NCBI GenBank assembly: GCA_034359265.1
Contig: CP136891.1
Location: 45,686,001-45,750,000 of the forward strand
DNA from: Canna indica
Lineage: Eukaryota > Streptophyta > Magnoliopsida > Zingiberales > Cannaceae
DNA length: 64,000 bases
Reading direction: 5' to 3'
Shown: one piece after another, positions 1-9,529 of the stretch
Numbering within the stretch: the first letter of the stretch is position 1
How the letters are laid out: each line of letters starts with the position of its first letter
The notes under the pieces: model-generated
Told to the model about the DNA's origin: nothing
The model's database searches: none
The model's input: the letters and a program-made list of their open reading frames with translations, nothing else
Position numbers and translations under genes: made by a program

Positions 1-284
1 AATTTTAAACAATTAAATAATTGATTAAATATATTTTAAAAATCTCAAATATTATTAAGTAAAAAAATAAATTTTTTACCTCTCATCCTTCAAAATTATT
101 TATTTAATAAAATTATTATTAAATAACAATTTTAATAATAAAATTATTAAAAAATTAAAATAATAATTGATTAAAATTTAATTGATCACTTATATATATA
201 TATTTAAAATTGATTAAAATATAATTAATCAGTTATATATTTAAAGGCAATTGAATAATTGATTAATCAGTTATATAGTTTAGC
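1..284. other. AT-rich spacer
   Basis: Very AT-rich sequence with reiterated TTGATTAA and AATTGATTA motifs and a short (TA)n run near 193-202. No coding potential is seen. It lies outside the GC-rich hairpin repeats that start at 285. Confidence 0.6.
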
Positions 285-366
285 TGGGGGCTAAGAGTCG
301 ACCCCCAGAAAAAGATAGTTTTTCCGGGGGCCAAGAGCCGACCCCCAGCAAAAGATAATTTTACCG
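285..366. repeat. Subterminal hairpin repeats, left copy
   Basis: Two imperfect hairpins built from GGGGGC...GACCCCC stems are separated by AAAAGATA and followed by TTTTACCGG. The block CCCCCAGCAAAAGATAATTT is nearly the same as CCCCCAGGAAAAGATACATT at 3230-3249. The same motif on both sides of the C2 and AlgH genes suggests that both lie within one transposon whose right end is at 3420. Confidence 0.55.
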
Positions 367-580
367 GAAAAGCTTCGTCGCGACACGTTTCCCTCAATAA
401 ACTTCTCTACAATCCCGCCACTCTCTTACTCTCCACCCCACTGCAATCCCTAATCTCCTCTCCACCGGATTCTTCTCTCCCCCCATACAAAAACCGCAAT
501 CCCTAAGATTAGGGATCACTTCAGTGAAGTGATTCTTCTCTGCGATCACTTCACTCGATCACCGCAACATCATCTTCTAT

Positions 581-601
581 ATGAATGATGTATCGAATTA
601 A
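581..601 (+). other. Six-codon upstream ORF overlapping the C2 gene start
   Basis: An ATG at 581 opens six codons and ends at TAA 599-601. It overlaps, in another frame, the double ATG at 585 and 588. If transcribed it could lower initiation at 585 and favour the ATG at 651, which would remove the basic N-terminal extension. This is inferred from position only. Confidence 0.4.
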
Positions 602-1366
602 GAAGTGTTGGGCGGAGGAATTGAAGAAACGAAGGAAGGAGAAGGAAGAGATGGTGGAGCATTTGCTGGGCCCACTGAAGGTGCGAGTGGCGCGGGGAGT
701 CAACCTCGCCGTCCAAGATGTCACCACCAGCGACCCCTACGTCGTCCTCCGGATGGGCAAACATGTTTCATTATTCATCATCCCCTAATACTCATGCAAT
801 CTGATTAAGTCATGATCTCAAAATCTCAACCTTGTCATTCTCTGCAGAAACTGAAGACCAGAGTAATCAAGAAGAATGTCAATCCAGTTTGGAACAAATA
901 CTTGACTCTGTCTGTTGAAAACCCTTCACTTCCTGTCAAGCTTGTATACATCTTTTCTTCTTTCTCGTGATGATAATATAGTGATCAAGCTCTTTTCATC
1001 TTCTTCTTCGATTTGATAGATCATGGATGTGCTTGTGTATTGCATGCGCAGCAAGTGTTTGACAAGGACACGTTCAGCATGGATGATGCAATGGGCCATG
1101 CGGAGTTCAACATCCGGCCATTTGTGGAAGCGGTGAAGATGAACTTGAAAGGGGAATTAGGCATCCCTGATGACACCGTAATCAGGAAGTTGGTGCCGAA
1201 CAGGCAAAATTGCTTGGCCAAGGAGAGTGTGGTGAGGTGGTCGGATGGGCAGGTGATTCAAGATCTTGTTCTCAGGCTGAAGAATGTGGAATGTGGTGAG
1301 GTTGAACTGCAGCTGCAGTGGGTCAACATTCCAGGTGCTAATTTGCTGTCTTGTAATGTGGATTAA
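585..1366 (+). CDS. C2-domain protein of the CAR (C2-domain ABA-related) type, three exons
   Basis: Exons are 585-764, 848-943 and 1052-1366 (stop TAA), with GT-AG introns of 83 and 108 bp in phase 0. The predicted protein is 196 aa, or 174 aa from the ATG at 651, which better matches the usual CAR length. Residues 1-22 are a Lys/Arg/Glu-rich extension unusual for the family. A single C2 domain starts near residue 30. Loop 1 has Asp45 and Asp50 in the QDVTTSDPYVV context; loop 3 has Asp96, Asp98 and Asp103/104 in FDKDTFSMDD. NPVWN, QDLVLRL and VECGEVELQLQW are typical of plant small C2 proteins that bind phospholipid with calcium and, in Arabidopsis, recruit PYR/PYL abscisic acid receptors to membranes. 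No frameshift or stop was found. It is flanked by transposon repeats, so it may be a captured copy. Expression is unknown. Confidence 0.82.
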
Positions 1367-2501
1367 GTAGTTCATTTTCTACAGATATGCAAGCTTACAA
1401 ATAAATAGATAACAAATAGATAACATCCATGATGGGTTCTGTTGCATAGGCAATTGATACAAGAGATAAATTTGCAATTGATACTTACCCAAGACTTACC
1501 TGGGAAGCATTGACAGGTTTATAGGCAATTGAGATGCATAAGGAAATGGAGATGCAATTGATACCAACATATGTTGTTTCATATTTTTTTCCTCCTACTG
1601 TTGGTCCCATATTGTTTCATTTGTTTCTGTGCATAATATGCCTATTGGCCCTATTGTGATCCAGGTTGAAGTATATATCCTTATTGTGTTTCTGGTTCAA
1701 ATTCCAGATACCAGTTCAGCAACATTGGCAAAATCAGTAGGTAACTTGAGCACACTTAAAGGCTTGTGGTTGATGGTGTATCACTTTCAATATTTATTTT
1801 ATTTATTCTTTACTTTTAGTCTTTACTGGATATATCAAAGATACCTAGTCAGAGCAATCAGATAGTGTGATTTCAGGCAATCAGACAGACCAGCACCAGA
1901 TGTGTGACTCTTCAAGCAATCAATCCAGTGGAGAAGTTCAGGTTAATAAGTGAATTGTCTTCATCCAGTTGATAGTGTGATTTCTTTTATGCAACTATAT
2001 TGCTTATAGCTTAATTACGATGCTAGGTGTTTGCAAGATTGATGGTTCCAATCTGGTAAACAACAGTGGAGCCCAATCTTTTGGATGAAATATCACTCGT
2101 GGCTTGTATTGTCTTGTGCAATTCCTGCTAGGTTAGATGGTAGAATCAGAATCAGAATCAGTGCTCAAGTTCTTAATATTGTTGGGAGCAGGTTAGTTGT
2201 AAAACCATTTCAAGTAACATTATTCATCCAATGGTTCTTTTGAGAGGCATTAGCCTTGTGCCTGTTCTTGGGTTGGTGTAGCACTTGTTGCTTCTCATGC
2301 ATATATGCTAGCATATTGGCACTCAAACCAATGCAATGCTTGGTGAAAAATGCTTGCATTCTTTATGATTGAAACTTAAATATTCTTTTATGCCTCTTGC
2401 CTTGTCATTAATGTTTATGTTACTATTTTCTTCGTGAAAGTGAAATGCAAACATTATAGTGAATAATTGATCCATAATATTCCTTTGATTTGCATATTTA
2501 G
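1367..2501. other. Spacer between the C2 gene and the AlgH-like exon
   Basis: No homologue was recognised. The stretch contains a short GAATCA reiteration near 2142-2160 and AT-rich sequence. It would hold the upstream exons of the AlgH-like gene if these existed, but none was recognised. It ends in a plausible splice acceptor, ATATTTAG at 2494-2501. Confidence 0.4.
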
Positions 2502-2866
2502 GTGAACCACTTGAAGCTAGCATGTTTTTAGTTAGGAGAGGTGACAGCTGGCCACTTCCTGGGTTTTGAGAGGTTGTCTCGGGTGTTTGCTTTGGTGCCA
2601 GGAACAGCTTAAATGAAGCAGCATCGCTGGTCAAGAAAGGAGTGCTTAGGCCACTGGATTTCAGATTTTTTGTTGGGTATGCTAAGTGGCAGTTTGATCA
2701 ATTGCTCGATGAAATGGACTCAGGCTATTGGGTCGTTGCAGTTTGCAGCTCACATTTAATTAATGAAGTCACTGCTAATCGTTCATCCGGTCTATGGAAG
2801 GAGATTTTATTGCTTATGGGTGGGAAATATCCAGATTTGAGCAAAAAGCCAAAACGTGACCCTTGA
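2502..2866 (+). pseudogene. YqgE/AlgH (DUF179, UPF0301) protein, C-terminal exon only, with an in-frame stop
   Basis: The reading frame entered from the acceptor at 2500-2501 starts GEPLEASMFLV and continues through VCFGARNSLNEAA, KGVLRPLDFRFFVGYAKWQ and WKEILLLMGG to a TGA at 2864-2866. These are the conserved C-terminal blocks of plant DUF179 proteins; bacterial relatives are YqgE and AlgH, whose molecular role is poorly defined. The frame is broken by TGA at 2567-2569, where relatives have an acidic residue after LPGF. The N-terminal half was not found upstream. The part after the stop is open and well conserved, which suggests recent decay or a truncated copy. It is on the same strand as the C2 gene and inside the same putative transposon. 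Internal initiation at 2642 could make a short peptide, but this is unlikely to be functional. Confidence 0.75.
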
Positions 2867-3207
2867 AAGATCACTTCAAGTTTACAAAATGATGTTAGGT
2901 ATAAAATGAGCTATTTGTACATAATTTTCTAAAACAACACTTGTTACAATGGCCATTATCTGCTACTTCAATAAAACATGTGTATTTTTGTGATGTGGAA
3001 ACGAAGGAAACTATTCTCAAAGGAGAGTATTTTTGTGCCGTGGAAACGAACGAAACTATGATGATGATATGATCATTCTGCCATTATTGCTTTGGTTTAT
3101 CAATGAGCATAATAAATACCTTTTGCTGTTTGTTGGCAACAATCGAATATTCGTTTTGAATATTTTGCTAATTGATAAATATATTATTGGTTTATCACAA
3201 GAGAAGT
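2867..3207. other. AT-rich 3' flank of the AlgH-like exon
   Basis: Mostly AT-rich. GGAAACGAA motifs recur near 2997 and 3042. Nothing coding is recognised. Confidence 0.4.
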
Positions 3208-3245
3208 TATCTTTTCCTGGGGGTCGCAACCCCCAGGAAAAGATA
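3208..3245. repeat. Perfect 17-bp inverted repeat with a 4-bp loop
   Basis: The arm TATCTTTTCCTGGGGGT at 3208-3224 is the exact reverse complement of 3229-3245, with loop CGCA. It belongs to the subterminal repeats of the element ending at 3420. Further GGGGGYC...RCCCCC stems follow at about 3260-3400. Confidence 0.85.
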
Positions 3246-3408
3246 CATTTACCGGGGGCCGCTCACTAACCTTCAATAAAGAGCAGATATACCATTACCG
3301 AGACATTCTTTCCTGGCGACATATGGGGGCCGCGAGGCCCTCGCTAAAAGGCTTTACCAGGGTTGTGGTTACTTTTAGTGGGGGTCACAGCCCCCGGGAA
3401 ATATAACA

Positions 3409-3420
3409 TTTCTTGCAGTG
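3409..3420. repeat. Right terminal repeat of a CACTA-like element
   Basis: TTTCTTGCAGTG is one base off the CACTA consensus end TTTCTTGTAGTG. It closes the block of GGGGGYC/RCCCCC subterminal repeats. The partner left end is not visible. Confidence 0.5.
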
Positions 3421-3635
3421 AATTATCATAAACTCATACCAATTAATATACAGAATCAATTTCTAATCCAAATTCAATTGGAAATCCATTGCAATTTCTA
3501 AAGTTGCATAAGTTTGTATATTCTACATTGTAATATGACCACAAGATGAACCCTAATTAGTCAATCGCTCAAGTGCAAAAGAAATCGATACTAAACAAAT
3601 TGAAACACACAAAGAAATGATGGGGAAACACCTCC

Positions 3636-3809
3636 CTTTAAGTCAGTGAGCGGCACCTTAGCTTTGGAGATGACCTTGACGACCACCAAGCTGTCCCTCG
3701 TCCTCCTTATCCTCGCCGAGCATACTTGCACAAAAGGCCCCCTCCCGACCTCCTTGTCGAGCTCGTGCTTGGCTGCGAAGTTCCTTTCATACCCGAAGTT
3801 CTTATCCAG
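3636..3809 (-). pseudogene. Fragment of a CDPK-related kinase (CRK), start of the kinase domain
   Basis: Read on the minus strand from 3809, 58 codons begin LDKNFGYERNFAAKHELDKE, continue VGRGPFVQVCSAR and VVVKVISKAK, and end at 3636. This matches the segment just before and into the protein kinase domain of plant CRKs: the glycine-rich loop and the invariant Lys of the VAVK motif. The third loop glycine is missing, and a TAG precedes the segment by one codon. Nothing of the remaining kinase domain follows. High GC contrasts with the flanking AT-rich DNA. I read it as an exon fragment captured by the CACTA element and now non-functional. Confidence 0.7.
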
Positions 3810-3818
3810 TGGCTACTC

Positions 3819-3873
3819 CGCCTCCGGCACTCCGCCGACGCCGCCTCCGGCACTCCGCCGACGCCGCCTCCGG
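3819..3873. repeat. Tandem 23-bp GC-rich repeat, about 2.3 copies
   Basis: The unit CCTCCGGCACTCCGCCGACG plus CCG occurs at 3821-3843 and 3844-3866, followed by a partial copy. It adjoins the kinase fragment and may derive from its low-complexity N-terminal coding region. Confidence 0.8.
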
Positions 3874-3962
3874 AGACTTCATCTAGAACGACGCAACTGC
3901 CGAGGACAGGCACGGCTGGTCTGTGCAGACGCCTGGCGATGGCGGACTTGATGTGCAAGAGA

Positions 3963-4050
3963 GGATGAACCGAGGGGGGAGATCGAGATCGACGAGAATG
4001 CAAGAGAGGGAAGGCAAGGATGAACCGAGGGGGGAGATCGAGATCGATGG
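3963..4050. repeat. Direct repeat of about 32 bp
   Basis: GGATGAACCGAGGGGGGAGA and following bases (3963-3994) recur at 4018-4049. A looser repeat of the flanking GAGGGTGAGGCGAGGGAAAG type appears at about 4402-4420 and 4468-4490, so this segment was partly duplicated. Confidence 0.7.
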
Positions 4051-4705
4051 TACGCCATCCGTCGAGCAAAGACTGCGGCCTCAAGCAGCACAAGAGGTGA
4101 GGTGAGGGGAAGCCAGCAACGAGATAAGGGTAAGAGATTAGGGATTGCTGATTAGGAGTGGGGAAGGGAATAACCTGGCAAATGGGTACTCAGGTATGTA
4201 ATTGGGAAAATAAGTAATTGGGTGAATGGGTAAGTAATTTTTTAATTTAAATTATTTAAAATTATTTAAATATTATAAAACTTATTATTTAATATGAATA
4301 ATATTGATTATTAAATTACAAAGTAGTATTTAATATCAAAAATTAATATTATAAAATATTAATAATTAGCGTCGTCCGTCGAGTGCTGACTACGTGTAGA
4401 ATGAGGGTGAGGCGAGGGGAAGTCGAGAACATGACTATCGTTCGTTGTTCGCCAAGTATGCATGAAGCATGAGGGTGAGGCGAGGGAAAGTCGGGAAGGA
4501 AATAATCGGGTAAATAGGTAATCAAGTAAAATGGTAATTAGGTAAATGGGTAAGTATTTTAAATTTGAACTATTAAAAAATACTTAAATAAATATTTAAT
4601 TCAAGACTAATTAATTTTTAATTATTTTATTATTAACTTAATAATATTTTAATTGCCTAAAACTATTTTTAATTTTTAAATTATTTTTTATTTATTTTCA
4701 AATTT

Positions 4706-5345
4706 AGAAGTGAGTTGTAGGAATTAGTGAGGGTCATTTCTTATCATCACAAAATATAGAATTTAGTGAGGGTCATCATGTTGGCCTTACAATATATACC
4801 TTTTAGTGATGGTCATATTAGACCTTCACTAAATGTAGGATTTCGTGAGGGTCATGATGTCCTCACAAAATATACTTTTTAGTGAGGGTCATATTCGACC
4901 CTCATAAATCCATGATTTCATGAGGGTCATGATATTATCCTCACAATATATACTTTTAGTGAGGGTCATATTAGACCCTCACTAAATGTAGGATTTCGTG
5001 AGGGTTATGATGCCCTCACAAATATACTTTTTAGTGAGGATCATTTTTGACCCTCATAAAATGCAGGATTTCATGAGGATCACGATGTTATCCTCACAAT
5101 ATATACTTTTTAGTGAGGGTCATATTCGACCATCACAAAATGTTTTCTTTTAATGACAAGTTTTCGTGAGGGTCATGGTGTTGTCCTCACTATATATACT
5201 TTTTAGTGAGGGTCATATTCGACCCTCACAAAAGTGTTCTTTTACTGACAGGTTTTCATGAGGGTCGACTAGTAACCCCCATAAATAGGTTCATTTAGTG
5301 AGGGTCGATGCATGACCCCCACCAAATCTCGTCACTAAAAACCAG
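4706..5345. repeat. CACTA subterminal repeat array, about 15 units of 35-45 bp
   Basis: Units alternate GTGAGGGTCATATT.GACCCTCAC and GTGAGGGTCATGATG..CCTCAC, spaced by AAATATACTTTTTA. Each unit is itself an inverted repeat. Such arrays next to the TIR are the expected transposase-binding region of CACTA elements. Confidence 0.75.
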
Positions 5346-5346
5346 A

Positions 5347-5358
5347 TTTCTTGTAGTG
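5347..5358. repeat. CACTA right terminal inverted repeat
   Basis: TTTCTTGTAGTG ends exactly where gypsy coding sequence begins (GGG GTA GTC CGA). A 3-bp target duplication GGG at 5359-5361 is predicted; its partner should lie left of the window. Confidence 0.75.
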
Positions 5359-5782
5359 GGGGTAGTCCGATTTGGGAAGAAGGGAAAGTTGAGCCATAGG
5401 TTCATTGGGTCTTTCTCTCAAGTAGAGGGGCGCGGTGGCTTACGAGCTGGCTTTGCCCCCTAGCCTGAGCAGAGTTCACCCAGTTTTTCATGTGTCAATG
5501 CTCAGGAGATATGTGAGGGATGAGTCCCACGTGATCGAGCCGACTGCGGTTGAGGTGGACACGGTAGTCTCATATAAGGAGAGGCCAGTAGAGGTGCTTG
5601 ACCGACATATCAGGAAGCTAAGATCGAAGGAAGTTCCTTTGATAAAGGTTAGGTGGGAGCACCACACTGGGCAGGAAGCTACTTGGGAAGTGGAGCAGGA
5701 CATGAGGGAGCACTACCCCTCCTTGTTCGAGGGTATGGTGAGTCTCTATACTCTACTAAATTCGATGACGAATTTTCCTTAA
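5359..5782 (+). pseudogene. Ty3/gypsy pol, C-terminal end of integrase with chromodomain-like tail (G1)
   Basis: The frame starts in mid-protein with VVRFGKKGKL, which corresponds to the KGVVRFGKKGKL block of the gypsy element at 60212-60610. A frameshift near 5425 precedes an open segment (5435-5782) with AYELALPPSLSRVHPVFHVS, the usual gypsy integrase C-terminal motif, and a tail LIKVRWEHHTGQEATWE resembling the chromodomain of Tekay/Del-like chromoviruses. The stop TAA is at 5780-5782, 11 bp before the LTR. The upstream 5' part of the element was displaced by the CACTA insertion and is not in the window. Confidence 0.85.
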
Positions 5783-5793
5783 GGGGGAAAGGT
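5781..5793 (+). promoter_or_regulatory. Polypurine tract of G1
   Basis: AAGGGGGAAAGGT immediately precedes the LTR start TGTAATACCC. It is the expected primer site for plus-strand synthesis. Confidence 0.75.
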
Positions 5794-6358
5794 TGTAATA
5801 CCCGAGGTTTCCTAATATAAAAATTTTAATTGGTGCTACGCACTGGAATCGGAGAATAGTTGGGTTGAGTCGCAAAAATCAACGCGAATAGAAGGTATAA
5901 TTCAATTTGTTTGACTCGCGAATTATGCTTTTGTGATTTATGTGTTAGATTGATTCGAGTCGGGTTGAAATCGGGTTCGCAGATCAAATCGGGACTCAGT
6001 TTAGACTTAGGTGGAATCAGGTAAAAGAATTAGTGAAGGAAGGGTATTATTGTAAAAAAAAAGAGGGGGACTTAACCTATCATCTCAAGCCGTCGTGCGG
6101 CTCAAGACAAGTCGAGCCGAACGCAGCCCAAGGAGAGGAGGAGGAGAAGAGGAGTTCTTGGGCAGCGCCGGATCTGTATCGTTGTTGGAGAGATTGGGAT
6201 CGTCGTCATCTCATCCATCTTCTTCCCTAGTCAAGGTGAGTGGTTGAACCAAGATCTCAAGGGTAGGCGGGTAGCCGACCCAAGTTATGAGGATTTGTCG
6301 ATTTCTTGTAGTGATTCCGTCGATTCACCGAGTTTTCTTCCGTGACTTGATCCTATTG

Positions 6359-7712
6359 TGTTGGCCTAAGATTTTCTACCTTGGCCTTAATCTCGATTTT
6401 GATGATAACAAACATGGAACTAATGTTTTATGGAGAATTACTTTCAGATTCCATATCGATTAACATTCGATGTCCTCAATCAGAAATATCGAAGAAATTA
6501 GAAAATCGAAAGGACATTGATCGACGCATTTTGGTTCGTCACAGAAATCTCTAGAAGTTCGACATGTGCACCAAAGATGTCTTGGACGAGTCTAAAGAAC
6601 ACATGGAAAGCTCTCCAAGTTGACGCACGCTGAAGGTCGAAACCCGAAAATAAAGCGCGCAAGAAAAATTCACAAGAAAATTGCCCTGCCCAGATTCGAT
6701 CGATCGACGGAAGAGGAAATTGGACATAAGGCAATTTAGTCGACCGGTCGATCCATCGAATGTGGCAAAAAAATTGGCAGTAGCCAATTCGGTCGACTAG
6801 TCGATCGACTGAAGTATGCCCAAAAGCGGCAGATTGCCTTCGGTCACTCGACAGTCGCTCGGTCGGTCGACCAACGATCGACTGGCAAGCGATCGGGCGT
6901 TGGCAATGGGCAAAAATATGTCCGTTGACGAGCCATTTCGTTTGGGGGTTATAAATACCCACCCCAAACTCTCTTTCAAGCCTTCAATGATACTTCTAAG
7001 CCTCAAAGAGCCACTCCTTGCATCTCTACAAGAATTCTTGAGCCATCTTTGCAAAGAGCCCTAGTTTTGATCTCCATTTGTTGATTTAGCCTTCAAGCTT
7101 CATAGATTTATCTTCTCAAGGCATCAAGAGGACTATGGAGTTACTATTGGAGCTAAGTACTTATTGTTTGGTTTATTTCTCCTATTGATATTGTATTTTG
7201 TTATTTATTTTCATTGTATATCATTTGTGTAAACCTAGGTTGCTTGGTTTGATTGAGTTTGTGGTTGCATTGGTGTTAAGGCTTAAATCCACCATTATAA
7301 ACATAGTTTATTAGGATTAGTTGAGTTGTCCCTTAGATTGAGGCGGGAGAGTGCTCTCGGTAGGAAGACGGGATACTTCCGGATGTGGAAGTGCCTTCGA
7401 TTTGAGAGCGGAGACTTTCCGATGTAAAATCCTCTCTGTAAGGGAAACAATATAATCTAGTAAAGCTAGTTTGGAAATCCCAAGCAGGGTGCTTAGATAG
7501 TGTAGTAGGCATTGGGGCCGAACCACTATAAATCATTGTGTTAGCATTGATATTTTGTTTATATTAATTGCTTTATTATTTATCAATTCCACATTTAGTC
7601 ATTCAATCGTAAATTGCCTAAGTAATCTAAGAAATATTTAAAATCAAATTTAGGCAAATAGATTTAGTTAACACACTATTCACCCCCCTCTAGTGTGGTC
7701 ATTTCTCCAACA
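6359..7712 (+). mobile_element. Solo Sirevirus-like copia LTR
   Basis: It starts TGTTGG and ends CCAACA, with the 5-bp target duplication TATTG at 6354-6358 and 7713-7717. No internal domain is present, so it is a product of LTR-LTR recombination. A TATA box, TATAAATA, is at 6950-6957, preceded by GGTCGACC-type palindromes. It ends with the family signature TATTCACCCCCCTCTAGTG. Confidence 0.92.
6690..6890 (+). promoter_or_regulatory. GTCGAC palindrome cluster in LTR U3
   Basis: Several overlapping motifs built on CGGTCGACC and GATCGATCGAC lie 60-260 bp upstream of the TATA box. The same arrangement is seen in the other LTRs of this family. The function is unknown; enhancer elements or an RNA or DNA hairpin region are possible. 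Confidence 0.5.
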
Positions 7713-9529
7713 TATTGTGTGTATGCTGTTAATTGATGAAGTTTCTCGAAGTTTTCCTCGATTTTAAGGGTCGGCTGAATGAAGAAAAAAGGGGCAAGGT
7801 CATGCCGAATTTTCCCCCAATTTTCTAGAGTGGCCACACCCTCTCGGATCGAGTTCTTTTCAAGATTGGTGACTTGGTTATCCTTGACCATTGCCAAAGG
7901 TCCTCCCTTTTCACCCGGGTTAGTCTCGGCCGAACATGATAAGCCTATGTAACCTATGTTGGGTTCGGCCGAGCGGGTATGAGGGGGAGAAGAACTCGAG
8001 TTGGTTCATACTTTCATCCAGAGATTTTATTCGTTAACTTATGTTATAGATTAATCACTTGATGGATGATTTGCTAGTAGTGGTAGATTAGATTAACATT
8101 TATAAGGAAATGTTCTTGAATAAACACATATGGTTAGGGTCTAGTATGGTAGGTGAATCATGGAAATTCTTCATTTATTTTCCAATTGTTAGTGTCAAAT
8201 CCTTGCCAAGCCTGACTACTTGTTTCCTTATTGAATTTAGGGATTAATTGATGATTTCAATCTTTTTATTTTGGAAAACATATGTACTTGTTTCCTTACT
8301 GAATTTAATGATTAATTGTTGACTATAATCTCTTTAGTTTGGAAATCATATGGTTATTATTGTCGGTAATTGTTGATCAAATTTTCATATCTTCTATGAG
8401 CTGAGATGAATTAGAAATTTGGTATTTTCATGCTTAGAAATTGTAGTGGTACTTAAGAGACTGAATGCATAAACTAGGTTCCACACCAAGAGAAGGATAG
8501 CAGACACTAGTGTCCGACTAGTGTGACCCGAGGGAAGGGTCAGATATGGGCAGTGCCCGAAAAGCTAAATGGAATTATTATAGAAACTTTAATTGTGTAT
8601 TGTGATTGAGATGGTCTACTGAGGAGTGTTATTAGTCGAATGGCTACCACACGACTCAGCGGTGATTTGGGGTCTTGAGATTGCACCAACGGGCCCCACT
8701 AGGTGTTAGACCCGAGTGGCGGAGGGTCTTGAGATTTTGTTAGTGGGCCACGCTGACGGTAGACCCGAGTTGGGTGGGATTAGCTATCCCTAACCCGGAG
8801 GGTTCCTGAGACTAGTGGCCATCGTAGTCGACGGACTCGATAATTTGATTGTTTGAATAATATCTGCCTTATTGGGGCACTCGCGGAGGCCGACCCCGAC
8901 CTGGTTTCGTAGAGAGGGGAAGTTAGGCATGGCCGAACCTTCTACATAGTTTAGGCCCACAGTGGCCGAGTGATACCGAGTGTGGTAAGGGTCCAAGAGG
9001 TCGGGTTATGTACTAGTATGGCACAATAATCTGGTTAGCTTAAATTCCTTAACTATATCGTACTGTTATATATGTTAACTTACCAAGGATTTAAGTGGAG
9101 GTTCGGAAGAACCGCTCACTGAGTTCCTCGTGAACTCACGGTTTGTTGTTTTGTTTTTATAGAGCCCGACCAGTGAGATACGACCTGGTGGCATGGTGCA
9201 GCTAGAGGGTAGGTGGAGGCATAGATCTCATAGCTGGTGTCCACATAGTCGTAGTCATGTCATTTAGAGTTGTTGGTCATGCACTGAGTGGTCTTTTGTA
9301 AAACATTTACTGCTTTCAAAAACTTGAAATGTTTACTTGAAAAGTTGAGTTGTTTTATCTAAACTTAAAACTGTTTTGAATATAATAAAGTTGGTTGCCG
9401 TTTTAGTTTTTTGATTCTCTTGTTGGTTCAGTGTTGATTCTTTATTTGGTTGGTCAGTGCATGTGGCAGGCATCGGGGTATTGACACATACCCTGGCCGG
9501 CTCACGCGACCCTGAGTTGGGGCGTGACA

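Larger units (their letters stand above)
285..3420. mobile_element. CACTA-like element with right end CTTGCAGTG, containing the C2 gene
   Basis: The right end at 3409-3420 reads TTTCTTGCAGTG, a one-base variant of the CACTA end TTTCTTGTAGTG. Hairpin repeats of one family occur at 285-366 and 3208-3420. The left terminus is not in the window, so the true start lies before 285 and possibly before base 1. Known CACTA elements carry such subterminal repeats and can pick up host genes. Capture of the C2 gene and AlgH exon is inference. The alternative is a host locus with small MITEs on each side. Confidence 0.45.
1..5358. mobile_element. CACTA-type DNA transposon, right part, carrying gene fragments
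   Basis: The right terminus is seen at 5347-5358, TTTCTTGTAGTG, the inverse of the canonical CACTACAAGAAA end. It is preceded by about 15 subterminal repeats. Immediately after it a gypsy pol reading frame starts in mid-protein, so the element is inserted in a retrotransposon. No matching left end is found in 1-5358, so it should lie before the window. A second, differently ended right terminus at 3420 suggests nested or composite elements. The span holds a complete C2-domain gene, an AlgH-like exon and a kinase fragment. I infer gene capture (Pack-CACTA); alternatively 1-3420 and 3421-5358 are two independent elements. No transposase was recognised. Confidence 0.6.
5794..9529 (+). mobile_element. 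3' LTR of gypsy element G1, interrupted by a solo LTR
   Basis: It begins TGTAATACCC and ends GGGGCGTGACA, the same termini as the other gypsy LTRs in the window. Without the inserted LTR (6359-7712) and one 5-bp target duplication it is about 2.4 kb. The sequence resuming at 9530 is the middle of a Sirevirus-like LTR, so G1 inserted there. Degenerate repeats of the GGTCTTGAGATT...GGGCC type occur at about 8660-8780. No gene is present. Confidence 0.8.

Noticed and set aside
1629..1865. Hydrophobic 78-codon plus-strand frame after the C2 gene
   Set aside because: No conserved motif, AT-rich composition, and no splice or context support. Probably chance.
2323..2634. Minus-strand frame of 103 codons
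   Set aside because: It is antisense to the AlgH-like exon and has no recognisable motif.
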